NCBI RefSeq assembly: GCF_963678635.1
Contig: NC_087065.1
Coordinates: forward strand, 29,221,254 to 29,285,253
From: Symsagittifera roscoffensis
Taxonomy: Eukaryota > Xenacoelomorpha > Acoela > Convolutidae
Reading direction: 5' to 3'
DNA: 64,000 nucleotides
How positions within the stretch are numbered: position 1 is the first letter of the stretch; each line of letters begins with the position of its first letter. The translations under genes and the position numbers were made by a program. Below the pieces are notes generated by a model that had not been told where the DNA came from, ran no database searches, and saw only the letters and a program-made list of their open reading frames with translations. Shown here in pieces: positions 30,073 to 41,664 of the stretch.

Positions 30073-30469
30073 GTATAGGCTGAGTCTAGGTTGCATGAAA
30101 GAAGGCGTCATACTAAAGGTGTGTTGTGTGTGATATATGTGTTATGTTATGTTGTGCTATGTTATTAAGACCCTGGGTAAGAAGGAATTAGTGACCAAGA
30201 AAAACCAAATGACGATCTTAGGAATAGATCCAAAGTTTGTACTGCCCATTCTTAGATCTAATTCCAAAAATTGAGCAACGAATTGATTTTAATAAATTTT
30301 AGGATCAAAATCTTTTTATCTGACTGTTTTATATAAATTTTAATTTATAATTAGTGTAAAGTTGACAAATGTGATATTCGTCACCTCTTTTCTAGATCTT
30401 GATTGATCCTTTGATCAGGCACTTGATTTCAATTCAGCAAACTGATAATAGACTCGAATCCGAAAGAAC
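30073..30469. other. Gap between the macro-domain frame and SGNH ORF1, no LTR boundary
   Basis: Noncoding and AT-rich, with a GT-rich patch (about 30118-30160), a possible AATAAA (30291-30296) and TATATAAATTTT (30332-30343) that could serve as a polyadenylation signal and internal promoter. There is no TGTAGTACG start or ATGTTACA end, so nothing shows an element boundary here. Confidence 0.5.
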
Positions 30470-32301
30470 ATGGACAACTTTGATTTGAACGAGAACATGG
30501 ACCTGGAAGAGGCGTGCGTAGGACCAATGATAGATGCGATCTATCGTCGGCTGATGGATCGGGACTTCGCTCTGGAGGACCCAGAGATAGTCATGATACT
30601 GGCCGCCTTAATAAACATCTTGGGGCATGATAACCGTGGGGACCGCCCCACGGAAGTCTTATTGATGGCAGCATACGGAGAAAGAGGAGTAATAGACCGC
30701 TCGAACATGAGGGTAATGAGGTGGAGAAATGGGGCTCTCTCAGTAAGTGACTTGGCGAACGAGCTTGGACTGGGAAAATCGAGGACCTACCGACCAGGTG
30801 AGATGTCTTTGCCCACCAAGCCTAGGCCTGGATTGAGGAGGATGCATCAGGAAATGAACAGCGAGGCTGCCTCGTCTAGTTCACAACTGAGAGCAGCTGT
30901 GCCACCTAAGAGGGCGAGAGTAGAGGAAGGGGTTCAGACGAACGAAACTATGCAAGATCTTAACGGGACGATAGAAGAACTGGAGAAGACCAGAAGGGAA
31001 TTGGACGAAATGACCAAGACCATGCTCAGTACAGAAGAAGATAGAGACATGTGAAAGAAATTGTTTGAAAAATGTAACAAGAAGCAGGGCGAAGAAAAAG
31101 AGCGCTTGAGGCAAGAGTACAAACAGCGATCGGAGCGGCAGGCATTAACGACAGCAGAATTGAGTCAGACTACAGAAACGCGACTCCCGGCTCCAACTGG
31201 TCGTGTGACAATCCCCGATCCGAGTGACACCTTAGGTGACCCAGTCGTGTAGCAAACGGTGAGGAAGGTGATAGAGACAGCTGGACGACTGGTTGCCAAC
31301 AGGAATGCGCCAGGTTTCGGGGTGACTGCACCCTATGGAACAATCGATGACACGGGCAGAGTACGACTCTTCCAAGAGTTGATGACAGGAACGGGAGTTA
31401 GTGATACAACGTTACCAACAAAGAGCTCTAAGGTTCCAGAGAGAAAGATACGAGAAATACCGATGAGAAAGGTGTCCCGAGTGATTGACGTGCAGAAGAA
31501 CAATCAGTTGAAGTATAGCTTCACGGGAGTTCCTGACACTGATTCACGAGCCTGCTTCAATCGATCCATTTGGAGTCCATCAGTAAACCTGCAGCAACTG
31601 CTACTTGGGACATCACATCTGATAGTGGGTAATAGCTTAGTCAGAGTGCTCCAGAATTTGAGGACCTCCTGGATCACTACGGTGATAGCCTTTGGAGGTG
31701 CAACGATAGCCCAGCTATTTCGGATGGTGGAGCTGGTGAACCCAGGGAGGATCCTTGACATAATGATCCTAATAGGGACGAATAATGTATCAAGAGGTTC
31801 AGATGAGGAAGAGGCACGATGGGAGTCAATGATGATGTGCCTATTTAATACTCTCTGGCAGAAATTCAGTTGCGCGGTACTGACCGTCTGCACCGTACCC
31901 ATGAGCACAAAGACGTTGACAGCAACAGGAACAAGACATAATGAAGGAGTCATCAGGTGGAACAACATCCTGAGAAATCTTGCGAGTCAGAATGCTGGAC
32001 GGTTGATCCTTATGGACATTGAACATGAGCTGAGAGCTATGGATCAGGCCAGACTAACCACTGACGGATACACTTTGATAGAATTGAAGGACAAGCCTGG
32101 TTGAACCGAGTCTTCCAGGAGCGACTGGATGAAATGGAAGTCGAGCTTTTTGACGCGGGAGTGCTAAAGAAGGAAGAAACCGCGAATGAACCGGCAGTTT
32201 CAACCTTTGTGCCCCCTAACTTAGAAACACGTTTGAGAACGGTCCCAGCCGTGGCGACCTACAGGCAGCAAAGGTCCAGATGTACAAGATCGTTTGGGTG
32301 A
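30470..32301 (+). pseudogene. LTR-element ORF1, SGNH hydrolase (right copy)
   Basis: Homologue of 213-1934 with the N-terminus kept: ATG 30470 and an acidic, helical start (MDNFDLNENMDLEEACVG). The basic KRARVEE run and coiled-coil region follow. Stops at TGA 31052-31054 and TAG 31250-31252 and a frameshift near 32100 break it; TGA 31052 corresponds to a Trp codon in the left copy. The SGNH region has the nucleophile Ser (HLIVGNSLV), Gly (FGGAT) and Asn (IGTNNVS), but the terminal DGIH is DGYT, so the catalytic His is gone. It lies 400 bp after the macro domain in the same orientation. Confidence 0.7.
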
Positions 32302-32500
32302 AACACCCTTGAGAAAAACCATCCATCCTAGGCGAAGATTAGGACCGATCAATCCGACCGCGGAGACAACCAGCACCTCTAGATCGGAGACAAGATCAGA
32401 GACGACGAGCACCAGTCGAAGGGAGCGACGCCCAGACAGGAGCTCCTTGATGTGGTCGAGGCCCATACCTTCTCCCTGGCATACCTAAAAAGATGGTCTG

Positions 32501-35500
32501 ATGAAATTGAACCTTCAGAAGGTGAGGTTTGCAGCAGATACCATGAAGATATTGAATGGAGCGAGATTGACTGTCAACGGACTGTACTCAATAACAGGCG
32601 TAGACTGGTTGATAGCTGCTGGCATAAACTTCAGCTCTATAACAGCCTTGAGATTCGCAGATTTAGAGGGACTGCCCTCAATTAATACAATGGGTCCAGT
32701 GAATGCGAGACCTTTGCAGGATGTGAAGTTGAATCACGATGAAGTAAATTGAGAAGAAAGACCCGGAAAGTTCTTGACGACTAGGGTGCTAATCGCACAA
32801 TACGTGAAAAAGTTCAGGCAGATAAAAGCACCCCCAGATCACGTAAAAGAAAGAGCGTACCGGAAACAAGTAAACCAACAGGGTGATGTTCAGAGATACG
32901 GTGGATTGAAGGCGATCAAGAAAGATGAGACCATCTTTGCTGCGTATGACAAGGCAGAAAAGAGGAAGGCAAGGATTATAGTAGTCGCGAGTTCAGACTT
33001 CGTGTACACCTCCAAGTCTCTGTTTTGGCCTGATGTCATAATGTTGGCAGCGGCTATGCATATCTCCCAGATGGACTGAAGTTCGTGTATGCAATGGTGG
33101 CTTAGCTCTCGGAAGGGAAATATGATGTAATCATATCTGCCCCAAACAGCGGAATAGAGATGGAGAATCTGAGGCCACTCGGGGCTGAACTACCTGCGGT
33201 GTGGTCTGACTTCTTAAATGCGACGCAGGATTTAAGAACCATTCACTACACATGTTAGTGTTAGACGAAGTGCTGGAGTTGGAACTGTCCAACTTCATTC
33301 GACAACTCAAACTGAAGCCGGGAATTGACGATGACCATCGAGTAATCGTAGCGATTTCGAACGATTTGTGGTTCCGAGGGATGGAAGTGAAAGAGGGAAG
33401 AGAGAGAAGAGACAGCTCCAAGGAGACCAGAGCTCATTTGGAAGCGATGGTTTTGAAAACGAAACCAGAGGCTAACCAGTGGCTGCACTTGACCAAGCGG
33501 ATAGCAGCTTTGGGCGCGGATGCTTTCGAGCGAGGTCCAGTGATTATCAGGATGGTCCATGCCTACTTAGTGAAAGAGGTAAACCTGGTCGAAAATGCTG
33601 AACAAAAATCAGCCGACTTCGTGAACAGAGTGTGCCAAGTGACCCTGGAAGCTTTCTGGACACAGAATGTGAAAGGAGAAGAAGGCTTTGACCGGACTGA
33701 CAGCATGTTGGAAGGGCTAGGAGCCGGATGGACCGAGTCCTTCTTGGGGAAAATATACCCTTCATTTTCTCGATACCTGATAAAAGAATTCCTCCAAGTA
33801 GTCGTAGAAGTATCAATCGTTGAATTACTAGCCCTATTCGTGACGTTTGGAGCAGAGAACTTTGTGAAAAGACCAGCAATACTGCTCACAAGGGGAGTGC
33901 AGAATTTGCGATTAGGTAGACTTCTAACGTTGATCGCGATAACGCATGGAAATTTGGGAGGATTGATGAATTTGACACGCTATCCGGAGCAGATGAGAGA
34001 GAACGTGAGGAAGTTCGACGTGAAACAATCTACGGATTCCTGGAACAAAATAAGAGACTTGCGGCATACTCTTATCTAGTACCTCCTGCAGCAGAATCGC
34101 TTTGGAACAGGAGAGGATGAAGCGATTGAGAGGGAGGAAGACTTGCGAAATCATGCTGGGGGCATGCCCCTACTAACTGATCTGAGCTTACCTATGAGGA
34201 CCGATTGCTTAGCATTGATCAGAGGAGCCACGGAGTTCGTGACGGTCATATACGGACCTGCAGTCACGTTTGCGTTCCCTGATATTAAGGTGGAAGCATA
34301 CAGGAGGTCGGTGCTGCACCTGAACCTCATATCAGCAGTGGACGAAAGCCAACTGAATTGGTGTGAGCAGCGTGTACTGCGAGAGCTCATGAGTGAAGAC
34401 CTATTGTTGGCAAAGATATCGGAGCCAGAGATGACGGTCATTAACTTTGACGATCACTTCCGTGATCGTATGGGAGAAGTGGACAGAGGACACGTTGAAG
34501 TTTTCCCTACACTCTGGAACCTAAGACCCTACGACAACACAAACGGCGAGGTCACGCAGTGCAAAATCCTAGGTTGAGAGCTTTTGGGACTAATGAAAGG
34601 AGGATGGCGAAATTCTCGGAAACGATGGACCCGTGTTTTGTGGGCAGAAATGCCGCAGTGCTGCAGTATACGCAGTTTGCTTACACGGATGAAGCAATGA
34701 GAAGACGAATGAGCAATGCAGTGACTCCGAAGCCTGGGAGGTTTGACGAGGAGTGAGCGAAACTGGATCTGGCGCCTTTGATGATGAGAGGCCAGGCTGA
34801 ATTACCAGAAGCCTCCCTAATCGTAACGAGCGTAAGACCAGGGTTAACGGTAGGAGGAACCCTACAGACTAGAACCAAGCTAGCACCCTTCGAACATGAA
34901 GAAGTCAAAGGAGTTCATGGAGAAGAGGAAGATCAGTCAGCTGGCAAGCTAACTGTACCGAAATTTCCTGATGGGACCAGGAGTGAAGAGCAAGGGCCCC
35001 CAAAGTCAGGAAAGAACCTAGAATGAGACGATGGGCAGGGAGGAAGCCGTCGATCGGAAGAACCTATGCAACAGGATCACGATCAAGCTGGGAAAGAAGA
35101 TGATAAGGCTTTGACAGGAGGAGTATCCAGCCTAGACTTTGAAAATTTCCTCGGTGATTTTGAAAACGGCATGGATGCATTGGAAGCGACGAGTAAGCCA
35201 GCAGACGAGGGTACTTCCACGATAGAACCCCAGTCAGCCTTTATGGGAACGAACCGGAAACTGCCGGAGAGCGGATCTCCGAGCAATTCTAAAGATACCG
35301 AACAAAAACTCTTGATGGAATCACCAAGGAGAAGAAGAATAGAAGGCGCTGCCAGAGTACTTTTCCTGGGAACGTTGCCCGAAGAAGAGTGGGAGATGCA
35401 TCATAAAGACCATAAAAATAGGACGGGATGCAGAATGGATAGAGTGGCCTTCACGGAAGTTGTTTGAACAGTAGTTCAGAGCTACGAAACCCAGTCTATT

Positions 35501-38500
35501 TTGAAACTAGGTCTCAAACGACCACTAATGCGGGAAGTCCTTGACAAACTCGACGAGTGTGAGGGGAGATTGAGCAAATTGTTGATCAACTCGACCACTG
35601 ACAAAAGTGAGGCGAACTCTTCTATCAAAAAGACGCCGCAAGAAGACAAAGGAGAGGTGGTATACCTGTCAAGAACCCGGAAGGGAACGATGTGATCATA
35701 ATTGGTGATTGACAAGACTAAATAAATGAAGATGAAACTGAGCAGCAAGGTGATATTGAGGAAGGCGGGAAAGACAAAGGTGAATTCCGAAATCTCGATG
35801 AAAGCTGTCAACTCAGCGAAAAGAAAACGCGTCGAGGAAGCTATGGACTTGGGGCAGGGTGATGATCGATTACCTGGCACAGACAGGATATTGACTGATG
35901 TAGCGATAATGCCACCCATTCTCACGGCAGGAATAAAGTCAACCGGTTACAAAACCAAGAGGAGTGACCGCACTCTGACTGGAGCGACGTTAGAAATGGA
36001 GATACTCAGCCAATATGGAGAGAGTACTTATGAATCACGGAAAGGGAAGCGTCGTAGGACAGCTGTTCTCAGTGGAATATAACCGACTGACATTGTCGGA
36101 AATAGTATCGATTGATGAACACGCGGGTGGATACATGGAGATGTTAGAGTACAGCAATTCGGCCAGAGGACACTTGATGGCTCTGGAAGACAAAAGTGCT
36201 CTGTAAGGTTATTTGGAGATGATGATGCAAGGCACCACCCTGAAGCAGAAGGCGTACGGGACTCTGGTGTCGTCTGAAATGCACGTGGAAACGATCGAGC
36301 TGTTGGTGAGCCTTCCATGGAGAGCGGTAGTGCTACGATACTTCGAAGAAAAAATGAGAACCATGCCGAAGATACACGCACTGATAGCAATATCCTATAT
36401 GAGAACAGAGTTACAACTTAGGTTCGCTTGGTGCATGACTCGCAGGGAATATGACTCGGAAGAAAGAAAAAGATCGAAAGAGGAGAAGGTGTTCTTAATG
36501 ACGAGTGTGAGAGATCTGATGACCCAAGAAGGAGCAGCAGTAGCGTGCGCGAAGCGGAGAGACGCTCTCTGTTTCGTTCGATTTATGATAAAACAAATTT
36601 CAGTGCCAGCATTGAGCACTTGGGTCAAGATGCTAAAGAAGGCGAGGAGCGAACGAATGCCTTACTCTTGCTAGCTCTTTTGGACATATATCAGAGAAAA
36701 CCAATGCGAGTAAACATGAAGGAACCCGTGGAGCTAGAACCGATGAAGAAAATCGACGAAATAAGGAGGTTCTCGAACAAGGAGCTGAGGCTCTCGAAAG
36801 AATTTATGGGAGCACTGCCGAAATCCAGTGAATACTGTGGAAGAATCAGGAAGAAATCATACAGTTACGTATCCGGAGTCATAGGGATGGCGTACAACCC
36901 TTTCCTGAATGAAGTCATACGCGGTTGCTTCTTTGATTACGAGCAAGCAGTGTTGCTAAGATTCTGGACGTCAAGGATTGCAACGATAAGAAGCGCTGCT
37001 AAGCAGCAGACCAGGCTGGGACTAGTCTTGGAGGAAAAGGTGACTGCACCTTGAGTGCCAAAATCTGACAATCGAGTGGAGTTTGGATTGGAATTCTCAG
37101 ACGAATTGCTGAGAACGAGTTTGATGGTAGTATGGGAACTGATGAAACCATCATGGTGTCCGAGACCAACGCTGATTCGATATTACGAGCAACACAAGAT
37201 GTGCAGAGGGAACTGAATTCAGACTGTAACTTGCGTGACCTGAACATCATCTATAATTTGATGACAACAGCCTCTTAGAGAAACGGAGAAGACAAGGTAG
37301 AGTTGCCTGGCTGGGAACCAGAGGACTGGGTCAAACCTGGTAGCTGTCTAGCAGAAGTCTGTTGACTGGAAGGTCACATCTATGGAGGTCTGCATTGCGT
37401 AAAGACCCCGGAGAAGCAACACAAGCAATTGATGATATTGTTTGGAAACAATGTGATGAAGGCGAAAACAGAAACGGAACTGATTGCAGATTGGAGGAAC
37501 CGAGCTGAATCTAGTGACTGCACTAGGATTCTACAGCATGTTTGGTTCTTTAGAGTCACTATTGAATCTAGAACAAAGGCATGAGATGGTCACGGCCATC
37601 AGTGTAGAAGTGTTTCCAGGAGTTTTGCAGACTGAGCAAAAAGACATAGGAAAGTGGAAATGAACATCGCGGAAACGCGGAAATGAACATCCGGCACAGT
37701 GAAATTTATCGCAGACCGTCGTGAGCGCAATATTTGGTGGGATCGACATTAGCTCCAATGTGTAAGAGTAGATAACCATTGCATTTCGTAGCGGTGGATG
37801 TGAAGAGTACGAGAACGATCGTGGATCAAGCCTTCTCAGTGCCAAAATGTGTAAGACTAGCGAGAATGTCAGAAAAATCTTACGAGTTATTGTGCAAAAT
37901 GTTCTCAGCAGTTCCGGAGAAAACTAAGGAGGATTTAGAATCGATACTGGGAAAGAAGTTCATGGGATACGCCAGTGGGAACTTCAGTGACTTTGAATGA
38001 CAAAAGCAGAAAAGATCAACAGTCACGGATTACAATGCAGTAGATGAGAACGAAGAAGTCCACCGAGTGATGATGGAAGTGGAACCACAACTGGAAGCTT
38101 CGGGAAAACGTAATTGGAGGAGCATCATGTCAACACATGATGAGTTTCCCTGACATTGCTTACTTCAAACATGGTGGTACCCCGAGCGTAGTAATCTGGT
38201 GTTGATCTCGGACTGTGGAGAGCGTACATAACGAAATACATAATAAATACATAATGAATACATAACGATAGTGATTGTGGGTGTTATGATGGCAATACGA
38301 TGGCTAGAAGCTCATGTAAAGGAGAACAATAGACAGGAGACGCCGACGAGAGAACAATTACAGGAATTGGATTGTCTAACTGATCTCAATCCAATGATGC
38401 CATGGTTTAGAGCCAACATGAGTGCATGGTTGTACGAGTATGCTAAGAAACATATGTCGAAACTGGAGCTTTTAAGCGACCTTTTGTAATTCATCGGAAT

Positions 38501-38770
38501 GCAGTGACCACCGCCGTGAAGAGAACTTCTAGATCAGGTGAATGTGACAGAAGTGAAAGAGAAGAGATGTTGAAGGAAGACTTGGAGAGAAACGTGACGT
38601 TGTGCCTCCAAAACAGCTTCTGCCGAAACAGGGAGTCTAACGTTGATCCTCTACCTTGTTGTAAGCAAAGAGTAGAAGAGCAGAAGTGTTGGAGGACTGC
38701 TTCCAACAGTGTCAGAGTAGCTACCGACGTGTTGCCAGACACAGAGACTGAAAGTGCAGAGTCAATGTAG
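32501..38770 (+). pseudogene. LTR-element giant ORF2 (right copy), heavily broken
   Basis: Homologue of 2000-8927. Readable pieces: 32501-32752, 32774-33079 (IIVVASSDFVYT, then a deletion of about 300 bp that removes the middle of the second SGNH-like fold), 33252-34079 (open across the site where the left copy has TGA 3479), 34143-34577, 34559-34756, 35066-35467, 35726-36082, 36213-36674, 36545-37054, 37779-38000 and 38504-38770. The last keeps NSFCRNRE and DPLPCC. More than ten stops and shifts show long decay. Conservation of motif order with the left copy supports one ancestral ORF of roughly 2,300 codons. Confidence 0.65.
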
Positions 38771-39463
38771 CAGGAGGAGGAGATCAAACATTGACAAATG
38801 GCCGAAAAACAAGATGCAAAAAGAAAGAAAATTAGAAGAATTTAGAAGTTTTAGAACTTCTAAACGACGAACAAAGAAAGAAACAAAGAAGCGACGAAAG
38901 AGAGGATGTTAAAACTCAGAATTAATTTGTATGTGACGAAAAACTCAAATGAGAAACAAAGCAACTAAGTTTGCAATTGAAACTGAAAAGAGAACATTTT
39001 TGAAGATTAAAGAGTTTGTTGCATTTATAAATTTGCAGTTTGAGTTTGGTTAGTGGCTCTAGAGTGATTTACTATTTATTTAGAAAGGCTTGAGTGGAGA
39101 ATATATTAAAATTTTCCAGCCTGCATGATTGTTTTTAATCAATTAGGACAACTGATCGTTTTGTGGTGACATGAGAGGCTTGGGTACTCTCTTGAAGTGG
39201 GGAGATTATTTCATTGTTCCTTCTAACCACAGAGTTCCTTAGTTTTAATATTCAGGACCAGTAATAATTGAATTTCCGAAGGGAAGAAGCATAGTAGGGT
39301 AATTTAGTTTGTGGGTTGGCAGGACTGTCCTGCGTAACTGTTTAAACCTAGGAGAAAAAGTTTTAAATCGAGACATAGACATTGGAAGTCTGAAAAGATG
39401 TTTTATCCTAATTCATATCCTTGGAAGTGCAGATTAGTGAAAGAATTTGGAAGGCTATAGTAG
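38771..39463 (+). other. 3' untranslated region of the right LTR element
   Basis: Noncoding. Blocks around 39160-39260 match 9230-9325, including the hairpin and TTAGTTTTAATATT. A purine-rich run (GAAAGAATTTGGAAGG, about 39439-39454) lies just before the LTR and is the likely polypurine tract. Confidence 0.55.
39162..39241 (+). promoter_or_regulatory. Conserved RNA hairpin candidate (right copy)
   Basis: TGTGGT (39162-39167) pairs with ACCACA (39236-39241), enclosing an inner GAGAG/CTCTC stem. The outer stem differs from the left copy by a paired change (see 9233-9303). Confidence 0.45.
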
Positions 39464-40446
39464 TGTAGTACGATGCCATTTATATTCTGCAGTGAGTCGA
39501 TATGATGTGGATAAAAGTGATTTCGTGCATTTTTAAAATTCTGTTCGATGGCACTGTACCATTTTGATGAAGACTGCGAGACTCAATGAGGACATTGACC
39601 GGACTGTCCGGGAGTATGTGACATTCGACCAGAATGGACGAAAATTCAGTTTCGAATTCGTGGCCGCTGACCTGGAGAATTAACAATTTTAGCAGATTAG
39701 CGACGTTATTTGTGCGCTCAGACGAATCGTGAAGGTCAGAATATTCTGAGAAATGATTGAAACGGCCATTTTGGCGAAAAACGAGAAAAAACAACAACAA
39801 TAGTTGTAGTGAAAACAACTAAAGAAAATAACGACAGATAGAATTGGAAATGGTCAGAAACTGCTCCGAGTTGTAACAATTGTGTCGCTACAATCGTTAC
39901 CGAGCAATTCACACGAACGGGGAAGGGTCGTGGTACGACGTGTCCAGCCTTCCTTAAAGAAATAAGGACGCTATTTCCCCGGATTCCAGACTCAAACTGT
40001 TTTATATAAACTTTTAGCTTCCTGATTATGTCCTGAATTGAATTTAGTTAACATCCAGATTCGTTTTCAGATAATGGGAAGCTAGGAGTTGAGGGAAAGG
40101 GTTGATCCATCTTCGATGGAGGTGATGATTTTTATCTACTGAGCAAAAACAATCGTAATATAAGCAAAAGTAGTAGCCCTGTTTTTAGGAGTGACCTCGT
40201 GGTCTGGGGATACTGAGACCCAGCCATGAGCTCACTATTCTTGCATATAATTAAGTTAATTCGAGTGTTTTGACCGAAGCCAGAAGCAGTAACGTTTTTG
40301 TCGACCCGATGTTAGAAAGACCATCAAAAAGAACTGGCTTTGGGAGAGACGGTGAAAAGCATGTAGAGCTGTGTTTAGACGCTAGCCAGTCGTTTTAGAA
40401 CCTAGCTTCATTTTCCGTCGATATGTACTTCCGGGCGAATGTTTCA
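39464..40446 (+). repeat. 3' LTR of the right element
   Basis: Begins TGTAGTACGATGCC and ends GGGCGAATGTTTCA. It is homologous to 9532-10550 with substantial divergence. Contains a TATA box (TATATAAA, 40002-40009), GGGAAAGGGTTGATCCA and the CCTGTTTTTAGGAGTGACC block. 983 bp. No matching 5' LTR is visible upstream in the window. Confidence 0.75.
40002..40009 (+). promoter_or_regulatory. TATA box in the right LTR
   Basis: TATATAAA within TTTTATATAAACTTTTAGCTTCC. Position in the LTR is equivalent to the left copy, and the flank is also found inverted in the third LTR. Confidence 0.55.
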
Positions 40447-40490
40447 TAGATCCATCTGAATTGGAAAAGAGTCCAATCATGCATCAGTTA
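40447..40490. other. 44-bp spacer between two LTRs in tail-to-tail orientation
   Basis: No recognisable target-site duplication. Left neighbour ends GAATGTTTCA, right neighbour begins TGTAACATTC, which are the same LTR end in opposite orientation. Confidence 0.6.
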
Positions 40491-40920
40491 ATGTAACATT
40501 CGCCCGGAAGATACATATCGACGGAAAATTAAACAACAAAATGAATTCAGATGTTAATTAAATTCAACTCAGGACATGACAGGGAAGCCAAAAGTTTATA
40601 TAAGTTAATAAAAGTTCCAGTCCCGAGACCCCTCCGGATTCCTAAGTCAGGGGAAATAAGGCTCTTATCTTCCTACCGGAAGGCTGGTTTTCCACCCTTC
40701 ACCGTTGTTAGCAACGGCATTGCAACTATTGTAGCGACACACGACACATAGTTGCAACTCGGAACGGTCTCTGCTACTTCTGCAATTCGTCGTTGTTTTT
40801 CAAGCTCAATTCTCGTTGTTCACGCTATCGCAACTAATGTTGTTGTGTTTTTTTTCGGTTTTCTGCCAAAATGGCCGTTTCTGACGTTTCTCAGAAATAT
40901 GAATTGGAACCTAGCAAACC
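40491..40920 (-). repeat. Third LTR copy, inverted, part 1
   Basis: The inverse of the LTR 3' end: TGTAACATTCGCCCGGAAG, then the inverted TATA flank at about 40590-40610 and CCAAAATGGCCGTTTC (40866-40881). Compared with the other LTRs about 340 bp are missing between roughly 40540 and 40550 (equivalent to 40070-40400). It is interrupted by the LINE near 40920 and continues at 44113. Confidence 0.7.
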
Positions 40921-41149
40921 CATTCCCTTACAAACTAAACATCGACTGTCCCTGGCGCCTTGGGTAACCCCCTCAACCTCTAATCTTATTAAAATCCGAG
41001 CTACATTAACTAATAATTATACTAAACGTCGCGAACTTATTAACGAAAAAATTGACAAAAAAGACCTCAGGATCCGCGATGGGAAACTGTTAATACGACA
41101 AGACAATAAATGGGTTGTCTATGAGGACCCAAAGGAGGCTAATGATTGA
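40921..41149 (+). pseudogene. LINE ORF1 C-terminal fragment behind a copied RT segment
   Basis: The open frame begins in LTR sequence (ATG 40871), runs through the copied 106 bp (40921-41026), and ends with about 40 codons of ORF1 (KIDKKDLRIRDGKLLI, then NKWVVYEDPKEAND) to TGA 41147-41149. The short basic, aromatic end resembles C-termini of LINE ORF1 proteins. The rest of ORF1 is missing. The resulting chimeric frame of 92 codons is probably accidental. Confidence 0.5.
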
Positions 41150-41164
41150 CTAAACCACTACGCA
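41027..41164 (+). other. LINE ORF1/ORF2 junction
   Basis: ORF1 stops at TGA 41147-41149 and endonuclease coding is readable from about 41165 with no spacer of note, so the two ORFs were adjacent or overlapping. The start codon of ORF2 is not obvious. Confidence 0.3.
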
Positions 41165-41641
41165 ACTGTTCTTTTATTCAATGTACGAAGCATCCTAGAT
41201 TACAACAGAAGAGCTGACCTCTCAAATAGTCTACAAGTTAATGATAACTATGATATAGTGTGCCTTACGGAAACCTGGCTCTCCGAAAATTTAGACAATG
41301 CAGCGCTCTTTCTGCCGAAGTTTGATACACATAGAAGTGACCGTCCCAGTAAAAACGGTAATACTAAACATGGAGGAGTCCTCATTGGAGTGAAAAAGAA
41401 TATACCCCACACGAGAATCATGTTCGACTCACCAGACTGTGTAATCACTATACTTCACTTCAAAATTCCCTTGTTACTCTGCTGCATATATAGCGCACCG
41501 CCAAACAGTTCCTACTGCTGGTCAGCAAATAAACTAATAATACTACTAAACCATATCAGATATGTGCAACAAGAAAACTCAGTTCGAAATGTGATATTAT
41601 TAGGAGACATTAATTTTGCACAACTGACTGGTCTACACTGA
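41165..41641 (+). pseudogene. LINE ORF2, apurinic-type endonuclease domain
   Basis: Begins with LLFNVRSI (motif I) and continues in the frame 41258-41641: VCLTETWLS with the catalytic Glu, and NVILLGDINF with the Asp-x-Asn motif. The C-terminal SDH motif (HFASDHLPYKA, about 41803) lies in the next frame, so a single shift with TGA 41639-41641 splits the domain. This enzyme nicks the target so that reverse transcription can start. Confidence 0.75.
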
Positions 41642-41664
41642 CATCCAGAGCTGAAAATGAACAG

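Noticed and set aside
612-31054. Conserved stop codon read-through in ORF1 of both copies
   Set aside because: The left TAG (612) and right TGA (31052) do not align; the right one replaces a Trp codon. They are independent mutations.
40871-41149. A novel 92-residue protein-coding gene
   Set aside because: The frame joins LTR, a copied RT segment and an ORF1 tail, and is explained by the LINE insertion.
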